Numbered from the stretch's first letter, positions 25,036 to 34,367 are shown. The stretch: DNA of 59,296 nucleotides from a virus (IMGVR_UViG_3300039171_000065:1-59296), one strand, 5' to 3'. Notes: generated from the sequence alone by a model not told the origin. Program-made: numbers and translations.

Positions 25036-25788
25036 ATGAATTTAATGTTAGGCGATTGCCTTGAGCGCATGAAAGAGATACAGGATGGGTCTGTTGATTT
25101 AACAGTTACCAGCCCGCCATACGACAATCTGCGAACCTACAACGGCAACAACGACCAGTGGGGTGAGCATGTATGGAAGGCTGTTATAGCCGAGCTTTAC
25201 CGTGTCACTAAAACGGGTGGTGTTGTTGTCTGGGTTGTTGGAGACGCAACCGTAAAAGGAAGCGAGACGGGGACAAGTTTTAAACAGGCGTTATGGGCTA
25301 TGGAGTGCGGTTTTAGGATGGAGACAATGATTTGGGAAAAAACGGGAAGCGGATGCCTTGGGAGTAATAGTTACTATTCTCAGAATTTCGAGTTCGTTTT
25401 TATTTTTTGCAAAGGAGCGCCTAAGCATGGCAGCTTAATTAAAGACCGAGAAAACAAAGTAAAGTCTGGAATGGTTAAGGTAAATTCAAAGATTAACAAA
25501 GAAGGCGGAAGCGTGTCTCGAATAGTTGAGAGAAAACCGTTCGGGAAACGCGGCAATATATGGCGGATTGACCCACAAAAGAACAGCGAACACCCCGCGC
25601 CATTTCCTGAATCCTTGGCGCATGATCACATCATATCTTGGAGCAACGAAGGCGACACTGTGCTAGACACATTTATGGGCAGCGGCACAACCGGCGTGGC
25701 AGCAAAGAACCTTGGCCGAAAGTTTATAGGCATTGAGTTAGACCAAGGTTATTTTGACATAGCAGTTAAGCGCATAGGAGAGGCATAG
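25036..25788 (+). CDS. DNA methyltransferase 1 (beta class, SPPY type)
   Basis: S-adenosylmethionine-dependent amino-methyltransferase, 250 residues. Catalytic TSPPYDNLRTY near residue 25 precedes the target-recognition region, and the cofactor motif TFMGSGTTGVAAKNLGRKFIGIELD lies near the C-terminus (about 210). SPPY is commonest in N4-cytosine enzymes, but N6-adenine is not excluded. The next gene is a close paralogue with a different central region. No cognate restriction enzyme is adjacent. More GC-rich than its neighbours, suggesting acquisition. Confidence 0.88.
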   Translation: MNLMLGDCLERMKEIQDGSVDLTVTSPPYDNLRTYNGNNDQWGEHVWKAVIAELYRVTKTGGVVVWVVGDATVKGSETGTSFKQALWAMECGFRMETMIWEKTGSGCLGSNSYYSQNFEFVFIFCKGAPKHGSLIKDRENKVKSGMVKVNSKINKEGGSVSRIVERKPFGKRGNIWRIDPQKNSEHPAPFPESLAHDHIISWSNEGDTVLDTFMGSGTTGVAAKNLGRKFIGIELDQGYFDIAVKRIGEA

Positions 25789-25789
25789 C

Positions 25790-26596
25790 ATGGCTGATCT
25801 TATGCATGGCGATTGCCTAGAGTGGATGAAAGAAATAGCGGATGGCAGCGTTGACCTAACAGTGACCAGCCCGCCGTATGACAACCTGAGAACTTACAAC
25901 GGCAATAACAACCAATGGGGTGAGCATGTATGGCAGGCAGTAATCGCTGACCTGTACCGAGTCACGAAGGATGGTGGCGTTGTCGTGTGGGTTGTCGGAG
26001 ATGCCACTGTGAAAGGAAGCGAAACTGGGAATAGCTTTAAACAAGCGTTGTGGGCTATGACGTGCGGTTTTAATTTGCATGACACGATGATTTGGAATAA
26101 AGGAAACTTTACAGCGGTTGGTTCCTTAAATACTAGATACGCGCCTGTATTTGAATATATGTTTGTTTTTACAAAAGGAAAGCCGAATACTTTTATTCCA
26201 ATAAAGGACAGGAAAAACAAACATTATGGACAAAAATATCATCAAACTGTTAGGCAAGCAGATGGAAATACAAAAGATGGGCACGGGAAAGGGAAAAAAC
26301 ACATTGCAGAATTTGGACAAAGACACAACGTATGGTTGCTTTTCCCAGAACAAAGCAACAACAAAAGATGTCACCCGGCGCAATTTCCAGAACATTTAGC
26401 ACACGACCACATTATCTCTTGGAGCAACGAAGGCGACACTGTGCTAGACCCATTTATGGGCAGCGGAACAACCGGCGTAGCCTGTGTTAATCTTGATAGG
26501 AAATTTATCGGCATTGAGCTAGACAAAGATTATTTTGAAATAGCAGAGAAACGAATTAAAGAAGCACAAGATAAACGTGAAAGTCAATTATTTTAA
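25790..26596 (+). CDS. DNA methyltransferase 2 (beta class, tandem paralogue)
   Basis: 268 residues. N-terminal (HGDCLEWMKEIADGSVDLTVTSPPYDNLRTYNGN) and C-terminal (ISWSNEGDTVLDPFMGSGTTGVA) blocks are nearly identical to the preceding gene. The central target-recognition region (about residues 100-190) is unrelated in sequence. It ends RESQLF, resembling the LF tails of gp43 and other proteins here. One nt separates the two genes. Likely different target specificity from methyltransferase 1. Confidence 0.88.
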   Translation: MADLMHGDCLEWMKEIADGSVDLTVTSPPYDNLRTYNGNNNQWGEHVWQAVIADLYRVTKDGGVVVWVVGDATVKGSETGNSFKQALWAMTCGFNLHDTMIWNKGNFTAVGSLNTRYAPVFEYMFVFTKGKPNTFIPIKDRKNKHYGQKYHQTVRQADGNTKDGHGKGKKHIAEFGQRHNVWLLFPEQSNNKRCHPAQFPEHLAHDHIISWSNEGDTVLDPFMGSGTTGVACVNLDRKFIGIELDKDYFEIAEKRIKEAQDKRESQLF

Positions 26597-26608
26597 AGAG
26601 GAAATATT

Positions 26609-27487
26609 ATGGATAGGGGTAATATATATATACCAAAACCAAAGAAAAAAGAACCAAAAGCAGTCTATGGAATCATGGGAAAGGCAGGGGCTGGAAAAGA
26701 TACATCTGCACAGATTATTAGAGATTATCTTGGAGATAATGAAACATACATCTATAGCTTTGCTGATCCACTGAAAGAAATGGTGGCGTATGTGTTTGAT
26801 ATTCCTATTGTTTGGATGTATGATCAAGACTTGAAAAAATGCGCTGTTAATGTGACACCATCCAATGTAGGTGTTAAAGAAAGGATGGCTGAATGGGTTC
26901 AAAAAAACATTGCTCAATCTAATAGGTGGAAGTGGCATTTGGCTAGGCCAGAATTGAGTAGGGGTTCTTATACCAAAAATAAGAGATTTGAAGAGGTGGC
27001 AGAAACTCTACTTAGCAAAACAGCATCCGTATTGAGTGATCTTATAGAAAAAGGTATTTTTAAAAAATACTTAGTAGAGGGTTACGGTAAAACATACAGA
27101 GTTTCTATTAGGCATATTTTGCAGTACATGGGAACCGAAGTAATCCGTGGGTGTGTTGATGAGCTTTTCTGGTGTGAGGTTAAGCGCGATCCTATTTTGT
27201 ATCAGGGGAAAACTCTGATCATCCCAGATTGTCGTTTTCAGTCTGAGGTTGATTACATCCTGACACAGCCTAATTCGAGTCTTTTTGTGGTGAAGAATAT
27301 TGATCTTGAATTTTTAGAAGATGGGCATTCATCCGAACAATTTGTCGATTGTATAGAGCAGTATGTTGCTAGGGTTCATCCAACAAAAACAATAACGTAC
27401 TTGTACAATAGTTTTGAGGATGGTAGTATGGAAGACTTAAAAATTCAAATTGAGGATATATACAAAAATGGTAACAATAATTCTTAA
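26609..27487 (+). CDS. 1: Deoxynucleoside monophosphate kinase (T4 gp1-like)
   Basis: Phosphorylates dNMPs for phage DNA synthesis. P-loop GIMGKAGAGKDTSAQII near residues 22-38, followed by YSFADPLKEMVAYVF, the typical dNMP-kinase continuation. A later RHILQYMGTEVIRG...DCRFQSEVDYI is also typical. 292 residues versus 241 in T4, with an extra helical segment. SD AGAGGAAA. Confidence 0.85.
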   Translation: MDRGNIYIPKPKKKEPKAVYGIMGKAGAGKDTSAQIIRDYLGDNETYIYSFADPLKEMVAYVFDIPIVWMYDQDLKKCAVNVTPSNVGVKERMAEWVQKNIAQSNRWKWHLARPELSRGSYTKNKRFEEVAETLLSKTASVLSDLIEKGIFKKYLVEGYGKTYRVSIRHILQYMGTEVIRGCVDELFWCEVKRDPILYQGKTLIIPDCRFQSEVDYILTQPNSSLFVVKNIDLEFLEDGHSSEQFVDCIEQYVARVHPTKTITYLYNSFEDGSMEDLKIQIEDIYKNGNNNS

Positions 27488-28019
27488 ATACACAGACTAC
27501 GGCGATGACGACACCAAAGAGTTTCGAGAATACACACAGAACCTAGTAGGGTATCGTGATGCGAGTGAATACAAAATTCGATTTGGTCTTGAAACTGACC
27601 CGATGTTCGACACAAAAGTAGTGTGTGAAATCTCAATTGATGATGAAGACTATGCGTTTGATGTAGTAAAGCACTTTATGCTTGATCGTGAAGTGAATGG
27701 GGACAGTGTACCATTTTCGATTGACGTAACATCTGTTGCTTTGTATGTAACAGGTAGTGATCAAATTATGAACTATATAACAAGCCGTTCCTTTTCGCAT
27801 CTATACGAACGAATTGAAATTCTGGAAGACTCGTTGCGAAATTCCATTAAAAAGTGTAACGAGGTTTCTCACCTACAAGAACAATCCTCTGCTTTCATTA
27901 AGTTGATGGGCATTGACAAGTTCCCTGACATTGTGAAACAATTGATAGACTCAATGGAAGCAGAAGGACATAACTGTAAGCAAGAAATTAATCAAATTCT
28001 ACAAAGGAAGGTTCACTAA
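27468..28019 (+). CDS. Hypothetical protein, 183 aa
   Basis: Not recognised. Beta-rich N-terminal half (KYTDYGDDDTKEFREY...VVCEISIDDEDYAFDVV), then a long helix (YERIEILEDSLRNSIKKCNEV). The ATG lies inside the end of the kinase gene and the TAA abuts the uvsX ATG, so it is in the same operon. Confidence 0.75.
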   Translation: MVTIILKYTDYGDDDTKEFREYTQNLVGYRDASEYKIRFGLETDPMFDTKVVCEISIDDEDYAFDVVKHFMLDREVNGDSVPFSIDVTSVALYVTGSDQIMNYITSRSFSHLYERIEILEDSLRNSIKKCNEVSHLQEQSSAFIKLMGIDKFPDIVKQLIDSMEAEGHNCKQEINQILQRKVH

Positions 28020-29108
28020 ATGAGTTTAGCAGATAGACTATTAAAAGCTGGCGCAAAAGGTAACAGCGCCAGCATGTTAAAGAAATCAAGGTTTTTTAAT
28101 GATGACATTGGTATCCCTACCAGCGTATATTCTCTAAATATTGCTCTTAGCGGATCAATTCACGGTGGAATCTTGCCGGGGGTTGGGGTTATTGCAGGCC
28201 CATCAAAACACTTCAAATCTAACTTGAGCTTAGAAATTGTTAGTAGTTACATGAAAGAACACAAAGAATCTATTTGTATATTCTATGATTCTGAGTTTGG
28301 TACAAAAAAAGGTTACTTTGAAAAGTCTGGTGTTGACGAAGATCGAGTTATCCATGTACCAATCACTGATATCGAAGAATTGACATTTGACGTTGCTCAA
28401 AAGCTAAAAGAAATTGAAGAATCTGATAAGGTCATCATTCTGATTGACTCGGTTGGTAATCTGGCATCAAAGAAAGAAGTAGCAGATGCAGAGGGCGAAA
28501 ACTCTGCAATGGACATGACTCGCGCAAAGAAACTGAAAGGGTTCTTTCGTATTGTGACGCCAAAGCTTCATATGAAATTTATTCCTATGATTTGCATCGC
28601 CCACGTATACCAAACTCAGGAAATGTATAGTAAAACTATCATTAGTGGTGGTACTGGCATTCAGTATTCTTCTGATTGGGCTTTGATTGTTGGTCGCAGA
28701 CAAGTTAAAGACGAAAAAACCAAAGAAATGCTTGGGTATGATTTCATCCTGAATTCAGAAAAGTCTCGTTTCATCAAAGAAAAGTCTGCGCTGGTCTATG
28801 CAGCCACGTATGCAGACGGTGTAGACCCCTATGGCGGGCTTTTAGATGTCGCCTTGCTAACCGGTCACGTTACCAAACCAAAGAAAGGATTTTACTCTAG
28901 GCCCGCTGTAGAGGAAGACAAGAATTGGCGCAGGAAAGAATCATCATGTGATGAGTTCTGGAAACCTATCATTGATGATCCAAGTTTTGATAAAGCGGTA
29001 GGTGAATTGTATCTTCTGAGTGCTGGTGGGAGCAAAACCGTTGATTCTGCATTGTTGGAAGCAATTGGAGAAGGGGTTGACCCACACACAGGTGAGTTGG
29101 TAGAATAG
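28020..29108 (+). CDS. uvsX: UvsX recombinase
   Basis: RecA-family strand-exchange protein. Walker A GPSKHFKSN (about 60-68) has the UvsX form, and Walker B VIILIDSVGNL is near 140. 362 residues (T4: 391). Acts with UvsY, gp32 and gp46/47, all present here. The C-terminus is less acidic than in T4. Confidence 0.95.
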   Translation: MSLADRLLKAGAKGNSASMLKKSRFFNDDIGIPTSVYSLNIALSGSIHGGILPGVGVIAGPSKHFKSNLSLEIVSSYMKEHKESICIFYDSEFGTKKGYFEKSGVDEDRVIHVPITDIEELTFDVAQKLKEIEESDKVIILIDSVGNLASKKEVADAEGENSAMDMTRAKKLKGFFRIVTPKLHMKFIPMICIAHVYQTQEMYSKTIISGGTGIQYSSDWALIVGRRQVKDEKTKEMLGYDFILNSEKSRFIKEKSALVYAATYADGVDPYGGLLDVALLTGHVTKPKKGFYSRPAVEEDKNWRRKESSCDEFWKPIIDDPSFDKAVGELYLLSAGGSKTVDSALLEAIGEGVDPHTGELVE

Positions 29109-29120
29109 TTCTCATTATCA

Positions 29121-29146
29121 GTGTGGCAGGAATCATCTTGCCACAC
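29121..29146 (+). other. Intergenic hairpin between uvsX and gene 41
   Basis: GTGTGGCA / TGCCACAC 8-bp stem with a 10-nt loop and no T-tract. It may be an RNA-processing or protein-binding site rather than a terminator. Confidence 0.5.
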
Positions 29147-29170
29147 AAAACCAACTACACAGAGGGTTAG

Positions 29171-30562
29171 ATGGAATCAATCGAAAATGTAATAATGCGT
29201 GGTCTTCTGTTTAACGATGACTACGCTTCAAAGGTCTATCCTTACCTAAAGGATGAATATTTTGATGGCACAATAAAGACTCTTTTTAACTCTTACGCAT
29301 ATCTCTTTGACAAGTACAACAAAAAACCTACCATGGAAGCCTTGCTACTATACTTGCAAAAGCTACCTTTAAACGAGGACGTGTTCAAAGACAGTGTTGG
29401 TGTTCTTGAAGAAATCTACAAAAACAGAAAAGAGGTTGTAGACTTTGATTGGTTGGTAGATGAAACAGAAGAGTATTGTTCTGATAAGGCTACCTACAAT
29501 GCCGTGTATGACAGTATTCAGATTCTTGAGGGCAATGATAAGAAGAGAGATAAACATTTTATTCCAGAGCTTCTAAGCGATGCTATATCAATTGGATTTG
29601 ATCAGGCATTGGGTTCTGATTACTTTGAGGATGCTGAATCAAGATATGCATATTATACGAATCCAGAATCTAAGTTGGCATTACCATTAGAGGCATTACA
29701 AATATTGACGAATGGTGGATTGCCGCCTAAGACGCTGAATGTGTTTTTGGCAGGCGTTAACATTGGTAAAAGTTCACTTATGTGTTTTCTTGCAGGGGAA
29801 TTAGTAAAGCAAGGAAAGAACGTTTTGTATGTTAGTGCGGAAATGAGTGAAGAAGCTCTATATGAACGTATTGATGCAAACCTTTTAGACGTAACAACAG
29901 ATCAATTAAAGAATCCAGAACTTGATAAAGAATGGTTCTTAGGCAGTCTAAAGAAGTTAAAGCAGCGTGGGGCTGGTCGATACTTTGCAAAAGAATACCC
30001 AACATCATCCGCTCATGCTGGACACATTAAACAATTACTAAAAGAGTTAAAGCAAAAGAAAAAGTTCAAACCTGATATTATATTTTTGGATTATATCAAT
30101 ATTTTCACAAGCTCAAGATACAAGACATTAAACGGGGTTAATTCTTATTCTTACATCAAAGCAATTTCAGAAGAAATGCGTGGGTTGGCAGTGGAAGAAT
30201 GTGTTCCTATTGTGTCAGCAACGCAGCTAAATCGTGATGGAATGTCAAGTTTACAACCAGACATGACAAACACATCAGAATCAATGGGGTTGCCAGCCTC
30301 TTGCGATTTTATGGCAGCTATTGTAACCAATGAAAACTTGATGGAATTGAATCAGCAGCTTATCATCCAATTGAAAACACGATACGGCGCAAAGACAAGC
30401 CAATCAAAATCTCAGTTAGTTGGTATTGACTTTTCAAAGATGCGGTATACTGATATTAATTCTATGGGGGGTTCTGAGCCTGAGTCTAAACCTATGCAAG
30501 ATGCAAAGAAAACCAAGGCAAAGTTTGAAAAGTCAAAAACAGAAGACTGGGTAATGGAATAA
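29171..30562 (+). CDS. 41: Replicative DNA helicase gp41
   Basis: DnaB-like hexameric helicase that drives the fork and partners gp61 primase, which is outside this window. Walker A GVNIGKSSLMCF (about 194), Walker B DIIFLDYINIF (about 297), SATQLNRDG (about 352). 463 residues (T4: 475). GAGGG SD. Confidence 0.95.
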   Translation: MESIENVIMRGLLFNDDYASKVYPYLKDEYFDGTIKTLFNSYAYLFDKYNKKPTMEALLLYLQKLPLNEDVFKDSVGVLEEIYKNRKEVVDFDWLVDETEEYCSDKATYNAVYDSIQILEGNDKKRDKHFIPELLSDAISIGFDQALGSDYFEDAESRYAYYTNPESKLALPLEALQILTNGGLPPKTLNVFLAGVNIGKSSLMCFLAGELVKQGKNVLYVSAEMSEEALYERIDANLLDVTTDQLKNPELDKEWFLGSLKKLKQRGAGRYFAKEYPTSSAHAGHIKQLLKELKQKKKFKPDIIFLDYINIFTSSRYKTLNGVNSYSYIKAISEEMRGLAVEECVPIVSATQLNRDGMSSLQPDMTNTSESMGLPASCDFMAAIVTNENLMELNQQLIIQLKTRYGAKTSQSKSQLVGIDFSKMRYTDINSMGGSEPESKPMQDAKKTKAKFEKSKTEDWVME

Positions 30563-30598
30563 ATAGTGTTGACACAAAACAAACACACAGGATATAAT
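30558..30598 (+). promoter_or_regulatory. Overlapping late-like (AATAAATA) and sigma70 promoter
   Basis: AATAAATA followed by G at 30558-30565, then TTGACA (30569-30574), 18-nt spacer, TATAAT (30593-30598). The next ATG is 6 nt after the -10, so the sigma70 start point would lie inside the gene or give a leaderless message. The late element is better placed for this start codon. Confidence 0.55.
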
Positions 30599-30603
30599 TC
30601 ATA

Positions 30604-31650
30604 ATGCAGTCTTTCGATGACTTTTACAAACAAGAAACTCTAGATGAGGCGGATATCAAAGCCGCTATCACGGACAAAGCAAAAACAATGTCAGCAAACA
30701 TTGTGATGAAAGCAAAAAAAGTGTTTGCTGGCCTTGACTTTGAACGCAAAGAGACTATGTTCATGCTAGAGACTTTTTTCAAGAAATTGAAAGAGATGCT
30801 AAGCACAGAGAAGACGATTACTGACGAAGACGTGAAACGGGCGCTGAAACAGTTGGGGAATGTGGGCAAATTCTCTTTGATAGCACCCCTGTTCCTTTTA
30901 CCGGGAGGCGGAACCACTACAGCAGTATTGTACATGGCAGGCAAGAAGCTATTCAACATAAGCATTTTGCCACAGGGACTTGAACAGGTCTTTGAAACCA
31001 TGTCCAATCTGAAAGAATCACTAGCTCAAATGACACAAATAAACGAGGGAGTTATGAAAGAATTTTCAGAATGGGTTGACAACAAGCTAGAAGAGAGTTC
31101 ATTATCACGTATCTGGCGTCATGTCGAAGATCACCAAGCTGGCGCTATTTCTGGGTATCGTGATGAGAATGACAAATCACAGAATAAGCAAAACAATCGT
31201 GAGATTAAATCTTACTTGTCAAAACAGGGATATTCTATAACATCTGTACAAGGTAACTACATCGAAAACTTTGGCTCTAAGAACGCGAGAGAGGTCGGTG
31301 AACCATCTTTCTTTGTAGTTGATATGAATGATAGCGGTAAGCTAGAACGCGATCTGGTTGCTCTAGGAAAACGGTTTGATCAAGATTCTGTGCTGATTGT
31401 TCCACAAGGTGGTAAAGGCGCTTACTTGATCGGAACATCAAAACGAGATGATTCTTTTCCAGCACTAGGCAATCGTGAGGTTGTAGGAAATTCTAGATAT
31501 GGTAAGGTAGCAGGTCAATTTCTTTCAAGAATTGGTGGGCGTGAATTTGCCTTTGAATCCGAAGAAGTAAAGCTTCCTTCTACTGTAAATGGAAAACGCG
31601 GGTGGTCAATTCTGGCCGACAAAGTTGAAGATCAACTTTTTAATCTATAA
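30604..31650 (+). CDS. Candidate packaged protein with a LETM1-like hydrophobic block and a C-terminal DUF3293-like domain
   Basis: 348 residues. The N-terminus MQSFDDFYKQETLDEA keeps Phe4 and Phe7 of the capsid-targeting pattern and has a prohead-protease-type site L-D-E|A at 13-16. Residues about 95-125 (FSLIAPLFLLPGGGTTTAVLYMAGKKL) resemble the LETM1-type loop, a weak similarity. The C-terminal half (SRIWRHVEDHQAGAISGYRDEN...LSKQGYSITSVQGNYIENF) follows the phage/bacterial DUF3293-like pattern. Function unknown. Confidence 0.65.
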   Translation: MQSFDDFYKQETLDEADIKAAITDKAKTMSANIVMKAKKVFAGLDFERKETMFMLETFFKKLKEMLSTEKTITDEDVKRALKQLGNVGKFSLIAPLFLLPGGGTTTAVLYMAGKKLFNISILPQGLEQVFETMSNLKESLAQMTQINEGVMKEFSEWVDNKLEESSLSRIWRHVEDHQAGAISGYRDENDKSQNKQNNREIKSYLSKQGYSITSVQGNYIENFGSKNAREVGEPSFFVVDMNDSGKLERDLVALGKRFDQDSVLIVPQGGKGAYLIGTSKRDDSFPALGNREVVGNSRYGKVAGQFLSRIGGREFAFESEEVKLPSTVNGKRGWSILADKVEDQLFNL

Positions 31651-31661
31651 AGGAAATATGA

Positions 31662-31979
31662 ATGTCTGATCAAATTGAAATTAACATCCCTAGCTCAGAA
31701 GAGCATCGCAAAGACATTTTCAAAGCAATCGAACAAATGTCTGACGCAATGACTCGAATGAAAGCCGAAGGGGAATACATTAAAGAAACGAAGAAGTTTA
31801 TCAAAGAGACTTACGAAATTGACCCGAAGTGGATTTCAAAGACCTTGAAAGACTTTCATGATGACAAATTTGATAAGACTGTGAAAGAGTTTGAAGAGTA
31901 CGAAGCCTTCTATGAAACCATTGTTAACATGAAAAACAATGCTACAGGCGACGACGAAACACCAGCATTTGACGATTAA
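31662..31979 (+). CDS. DsbA-like double-stranded DNA-binding protein
   Basis: 105 residues: an N-terminal acidic stretch, then EQMSDAMTRMKAEGEYIKETKKFIKETYEIDPKWISKTLKDFH, which follows the helical pattern of T4 DsbA, a late-promoter-associated dsDNA-binding protein (89 residues). The acidic tail is an addition. Assignment is by pattern and size and is moderate. SD AGGAAA. Followed by a composite terminator-promoter. Confidence 0.5.
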   Translation: MSDQIEINIPSSEEHRKDIFKAIEQMSDAMTRMKAEGEYIKETKKFIKETYEIDPKWISKTLKDFHDDKFDKTVKEFEEYEAFYETIVNMKNNATGDDETPAFDD

Positions 31980-31990
31980 AAACAAAAAAG

Positions 31991-32026
31991 GGGGCTTGCA
32001 AGAGTCCCTTTTTTCTTGTTTATAAA
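31991..32026 (+). promoter_or_regulatory. Composite terminator-promoter upstream of glyA-like gene
   Basis: Terminator GGGGCTT-GCAA-GAGTCCC with a T-tract. The loop TTGCAA (31996-32001) can serve as -35, 19 nt from TATAAA (32021-32026). The spacer is longer than ideal. Confidence 0.55.
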
Positions 32027-32046
32027 GCAGAGAGATTTCCGATAAG

Positions 32047-33192
32047 ATGATCAATAACACAATACAACAGATATTAGCAAAAGAGCAGTTCAGACAAACA
32101 AACACTATAGAATTGATAGCAAGCGAAAACTTTGTTAGTGACGCAGTAATGCAACTAAATGGAAGCGTATTCACTAACAAGTATGCGGAGGGATATTCTG
32201 GAAAAAGATACTATAATGGCTGCGAATATGTTGACGAAATTGAAGACTTGGCAATCGACAAATTAAAAATACTATTCGGTTGTAGTTACGCCAATGTTCA
32301 ACCACATTGTGGAGCCAACGCAAATACAGCAGTCTTTCAGGCATTTTTAAAACCCAATGATGTCATATTAGGAATGGATTTAGCAAGCGGTGGTCATCTG
32401 TCACATGGATCACCACCTAACATATCTGGTAAAATTTACAATGCATTCAGTTATGGAGTAGACAAAAATGGATGGATTGACTATGGCGAAGTTGAACGTC
32501 TTGCCAATAAACATCTTCCAAAAATGATAATATGTGGAGCTAGTGCCTACCCAAGACAAATAGACTTTATGCGCTTTAGAGCTATAGCGGATTCTGTAGG
32601 GGCTTTTTTGTTAGCTGATATATCTCACTACTCTGGACTAATTGTAGGTGGTGTTTATGGAAGTCCGGTGGGTATTGCTGATGTGATTACATCAACCACA
32701 CACAAAACTCTAAGAGGGCCGCGTGGTGGTATTATTATGTGGAACGATGAAAGATACACTCGAAAGATCAACAGCGCGATTTTTCCGGGGACACAAGGCG
32801 GGCCAATGATGAACACAATATCAGCCAAAGCACAGTGTTTTATTGAAGCAGACACAGAATCGTTTAGAAAGTATGCGCGTAAAGTGGTTGATAACGCAAA
32901 AGCGATGTGTGGGGTCTTTGAAAATCTTGGTCTAAAAACCTTGACGAATGGTACAGATTCGCACATAATACTCTTAGACCTAAGCGATAGCAGATATTCT
33001 GGAAAGGAAGCTGCTAACCTTTTAGAAGAACATGGAATAACAGTTAATAAAAATGGAATACCCAATGATTCAAGGTCTTTTGTCGAAACATCGGGTATCA
33101 GGTTAGGGACAGCAGCAGAAACAACACGAGGACATGATACACAATGGTTTGAAAAGCTTTCTGAAAGGATTGTTAAAATTTTAGAAAATTAA
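32047..33192 (+). CDS. glyA: Serine hydroxymethyltransferase
   Basis: Pyridoxal-phosphate enzyme converting serine and tetrahydrofolate to glycine and 5,10-methylene-tetrahydrofolate, the carbon donor of thymidylate synthase. Conserved features: ELIASENFVS at the start, GYSGKRYYNGCEYVDEIE, the cofactor lysine in TSTTHKTLRGPRGG (about 219), and IRLGTAAETTRG near the end. 381 residues, somewhat shorter than the usual 415-430, mainly at the C-terminus, but the catalytic core is complete. Rare in phages. AT-rich like its neighbours. Confidence 0.94.
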   Translation: MINNTIQQILAKEQFRQTNTIELIASENFVSDAVMQLNGSVFTNKYAEGYSGKRYYNGCEYVDEIEDLAIDKLKILFGCSYANVQPHCGANANTAVFQAFLKPNDVILGMDLASGGHLSHGSPPNISGKIYNAFSYGVDKNGWIDYGEVERLANKHLPKMIICGASAYPRQIDFMRFRAIADSVGAFLLADISHYSGLIVGGVYGSPVGIADVITSTTHKTLRGPRGGIIMWNDERYTRKINSAIFPGTQGGPMMNTISAKAQCFIEADTESFRKYARKVVDNAKAMCGVFENLGLKTLTNGTDSHIILLDLSDSRYSGKEAANLLEEHGITVNKNGIPNDSRSFVETSGIRLGTAAETTRGHDTQWFEKLSERIVKILEN

Positions 33193-33195
33193 ATC

Positions 33196-33240
33196 TTGAC
33201 GCACAACCCTCAGTATGAGATAATGCATTTGTACTGAGGG
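33196..33240 (+). promoter_or_regulatory. Early promoter with inverted repeat bracketing the -10 (copy 1)
   Basis: TTGACG, 17 nt, TGA-GATAAT (33219-33224). The arms CCCTCAGTA (33207-33215) and TACTGAGGG (33232-33240) are a perfect 9-bp inverted repeat 16 nt apart. Confidence 0.8.
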
Positions 33241-33263
33241 AATAACCAATTAGGAGATTGAAT

Positions 33264-33458
33264 ATGAACATTACCAAAAGTCAGAAAAAGACGATTGATG
33301 ATCTAGTAAAATATCAAAAAGTTACCATCAAAAGAGTCAAAAATTGCGAGTTTAGTAGTAGAGTAAAAGTTTATGTTGTAGCTACTGAATTTTTAGCTTA
33401 TAATCTTTACATAGGGAAGCGTGGAAAGATATTTGAAACAGAAAGTGGTGAATATTGA
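33264..33458 (+). CDS. Hypothetical small basic protein, 64 aa
   Basis: Not recognised. Basic, beta-rich (KRVKNCEFSSRVKVYVVATEFLAYNLYIGKRGKIFETESG). Start set by the AGGAGATTGAAT SD cassette after its own early promoter. Confidence 0.65.
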   Translation: MNITKSQKKTIDDLVKYQKVTIKRVKNCEFSSRVKVYVVATEFLAYNLYIGKRGKIFETESGEY

Positions 33459-33495
33459 TTTTAGAAATTTAGAAAACACTAGGAGATTAAGAATT

Positions 33496-33699
33496 ATGAA
33501 ACCCGTTATGTTCTTTACCGATGACATTACCATTAACACACACTCTGCAACAAACAAATCACATTTGGGATTAATGAGTATAGGTGATTTTATTGAGTCA
33601 ATTGATATTCCGTTGATTAGAGTTTTTGAATTAGAAAGCGGCGAACTTCACATTGAAGCTGTTGCTACTAACGATTTCATGACTGGATATGTAATATGA
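33496..33699 (+). CDS. Hypothetical protein, 67 aa
   Basis: Not recognised. Beta-rich. ATG chosen for its AGGAGATTAAGA SD. The stop overlaps the next ATG (ATGA). Confidence 0.65.
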   Translation: MKPVMFFTDDITINTHSATNKSHLGLMSIGDFIESIDIPLIRVFELESGELHIEAVATNDFMTGYVI

Positions 33700-33962
33700 A
33701 AAATTTTGATAGGCTGATTAATGACGAATCATTCAAGTTCGAAACTAAAACTATTAACAAAGTAACATTCCTCGATTTCTTGTATGAAAAAGAAGCCGAA
33801 CGATTCCTTAAATATCTCGGAGTAAAAGCAAGGTTACTTATGACAGATGATGAAAGTAGCCTTATTGAACTAAGTGATGTTGTTTCATCTGAAAAGTTTA
33901 AAGATGATTGGGAGAATAAAATTTCAGAATTTACTAGACACACTAACTCAGTTATGAAATAA
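33696..33962 (+). CDS. Hypothetical acidic helical protein, 88 aa
   Basis: Not recognised. Helical and charged (FLDFLYEKEAERFLKYLGVKARLLMTDDES). Translationally coupled to the gene before. Confidence 0.65.
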   Translation: MKNFDRLINDESFKFETKTINKVTFLDFLYEKEAERFLKYLGVKARLLMTDDESSLIELSDVVSSEKFKDDWENKISEFTRHTNSVMK

Positions 33963-34016
33963 TACTTGTGTTGAGTAAAGGGGGACTTCCCCAAAATTGA
34001 AACTAGGAGTTATATT

Positions 34017-34367
34017 ATGACTTACACAGATATTGATTCAGGCATTGCCGCTTACATTGATTTCATGGTTGCTGATTATGCGGCATGGACAAACCGTTCA
34101 CCCGCTGATCGCCCTGATTTTGCAAAAGAGCGTATTGAAGAGTTTAAAAATTCTTTCTCGGTTCGTGTTGGTAAGAAGTACATCAAGATCATTGGCAACA
34201 GTTCAGTTAAAGCGTTTGTTGTGAATTCAGATGACGACAAAATGTTCAAGAAAGGGGACATACTGAAAGCCGCTGGTTGGGCTGCTCCTGCTAGAAACAG
34301 TGCTAGGGGAAACGTGTTGGAAGGTAAGTTCAGCGGAGGATGGACAGGGCCATCAAGTTTAAAATAA
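34017..34367 (+). CDS. Conserved-type phage protein of unknown function, 116 aa
   Basis: N-terminal helix-rich half (IAAYIDFMVADYAAWTN...KERIEEFKNSFSVRVGKKYIKII), then VKAFVVNSDDDKMFKKGDILKAAGWAAPARNSARGNV. The second half, with GDILKAAGWAAPA near the end, resembles small proteins found in other large phages. Function unknown. SD AGGAG. Confidence 0.7.
   Translation: MTYTDIDSGIAAYIDFMVADYAAWTNRSPADRPDFAKERIEEFKNSFSVRVGKKYIKIIGNSSVKAFVVNSDDDKMFKKGDILKAAGWAAPARNSARGNVLEGKFSGGWTGPSSLK

Noticed and set aside
25036-26596. Restriction-modification system
   Set aside because: No endonuclease gene or specificity subunit lies beside the methyltransferases; neighbours are polymerase and dNMP kinase.
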